NCBI GenBank assembly: GCA_905221605.1
Contig: CAJNDS010001358.1
Location: forward strand, 697,212-722,211
Origin: Symbiodinium natans
Lineage: Eukaryota; Sar; Dinophyceae; Suessiales; Symbiodiniaceae
Reading direction: 5' to 3'
DNA: 25,000 nucleotides
Shown: positions 24,943 to 25,000 of the stretch, piece by piece
Layout: every line of letters begins with the position of its first letter
Numbering within the stretch: position 1 is the first letter of the stretch
Made by a program: the position numbers and the translations under genes
Notes under the pieces: model-generated
The model's database searches: none
What the model was told of the DNA's origin: nothing
What the model saw: the letters and a program-made list of their open reading frames with translations, nothing else

Positions 24943-25000
24943 CCCCCAAAGCCCCAAAGCCCCAAAGCCCCAAACCCTAAACCCTAAACCCTAAACCCTA
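24943..25000. repeat. Telomere-like array, CCCTAAA orientation, continues past the window
   Basis: CCCCAAAG units grade into CCCTAAA units up to the last base. Confidence 0.9.

Noticed and set aside
1-25000. CRISPR arrays, rRNA genes and tRNA genes
   Set aside because: The repeats are contiguous, not spacer-separated. I saw no rRNA-like or complete tRNA-like sequence; the only tRNA match is the primer-binding site of the element.

Overview
The window looks like nuclear DNA of a dinoflagellate. Three things point there: a near-complete dinoflagellate spliced-leader (DinoSL) sequence at 44-66, a second 13-nt piece of the same leader inside a retrotransposon LTR, and a protein built from the 'PQELSNSLWAAANL' repeats common in dinoflagellate organelle RNA-binding-type proteins. 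The genus cannot be fixed from this sequence. Much of the non-element DNA is broken up by interstitial TTTAGGG/CCCTAAA arrays (plant/dinoflagellate-type telomere repeat), so the region is a gene-poor, repeat-rich one.

Layout. 1-66: a telomere-like array abutting a relict spliced leader. 188-985: a minisatellite with very long G runs, then a purine-rich tract. 986-4155: no gene I can recognise. 4161-15014: a complete, apparently very young Ty1/copia-type LTR retrotransposon on the minus strand, with 453-bp LTRs differing at one base, a 5-bp target duplication GAATA, a primer-binding site, a polypurine tract and one uninterrupted 3321-codon ORF. 15020-21255: short unique segments, small palindromic or dispersed repeats, an (AT)n microsatellite and many telomere-like blocks in both orientations. 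21454-23049: an intronless ORF with seven 40-residue repeats, followed by about 370 bp of decayed copies of the same repeat. 23416-25000: G-rich telomere-like and degenerate sequence.

The element is the most interesting object. Its polyprotein runs Gag (with a CCCH and a CCHC zinc motif), aspartic protease, then about 700 extra residues, then integrase, reverse transcriptase and RNase H, and a C-terminal extension with two membrane-type segments and a terminal His/Cys cluster. The extra block holds a Rossmann methyltransferase-like segment (HLFSG, EVDL, GGPP, EHP) whose usual catalytic PC has become PR. It is followed by a segment with the HxD...H...K pattern of Fe(II)/2-oxoglutarate dioxygenases. 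All catalytic residues of protease, integrase, RT and RNase H that I can locate are present. The ORF begins inside the LTR, reads through a primer-binding site that matches the anticodon arm of initiator tRNA-Met (half-tRNA priming), and the LTR carries a piece of the host spliced leader. These traits suggest an element fitted to a host that trans-splices its mRNAs and heavily modifies its DNA, but the modification and splicing roles are inference.
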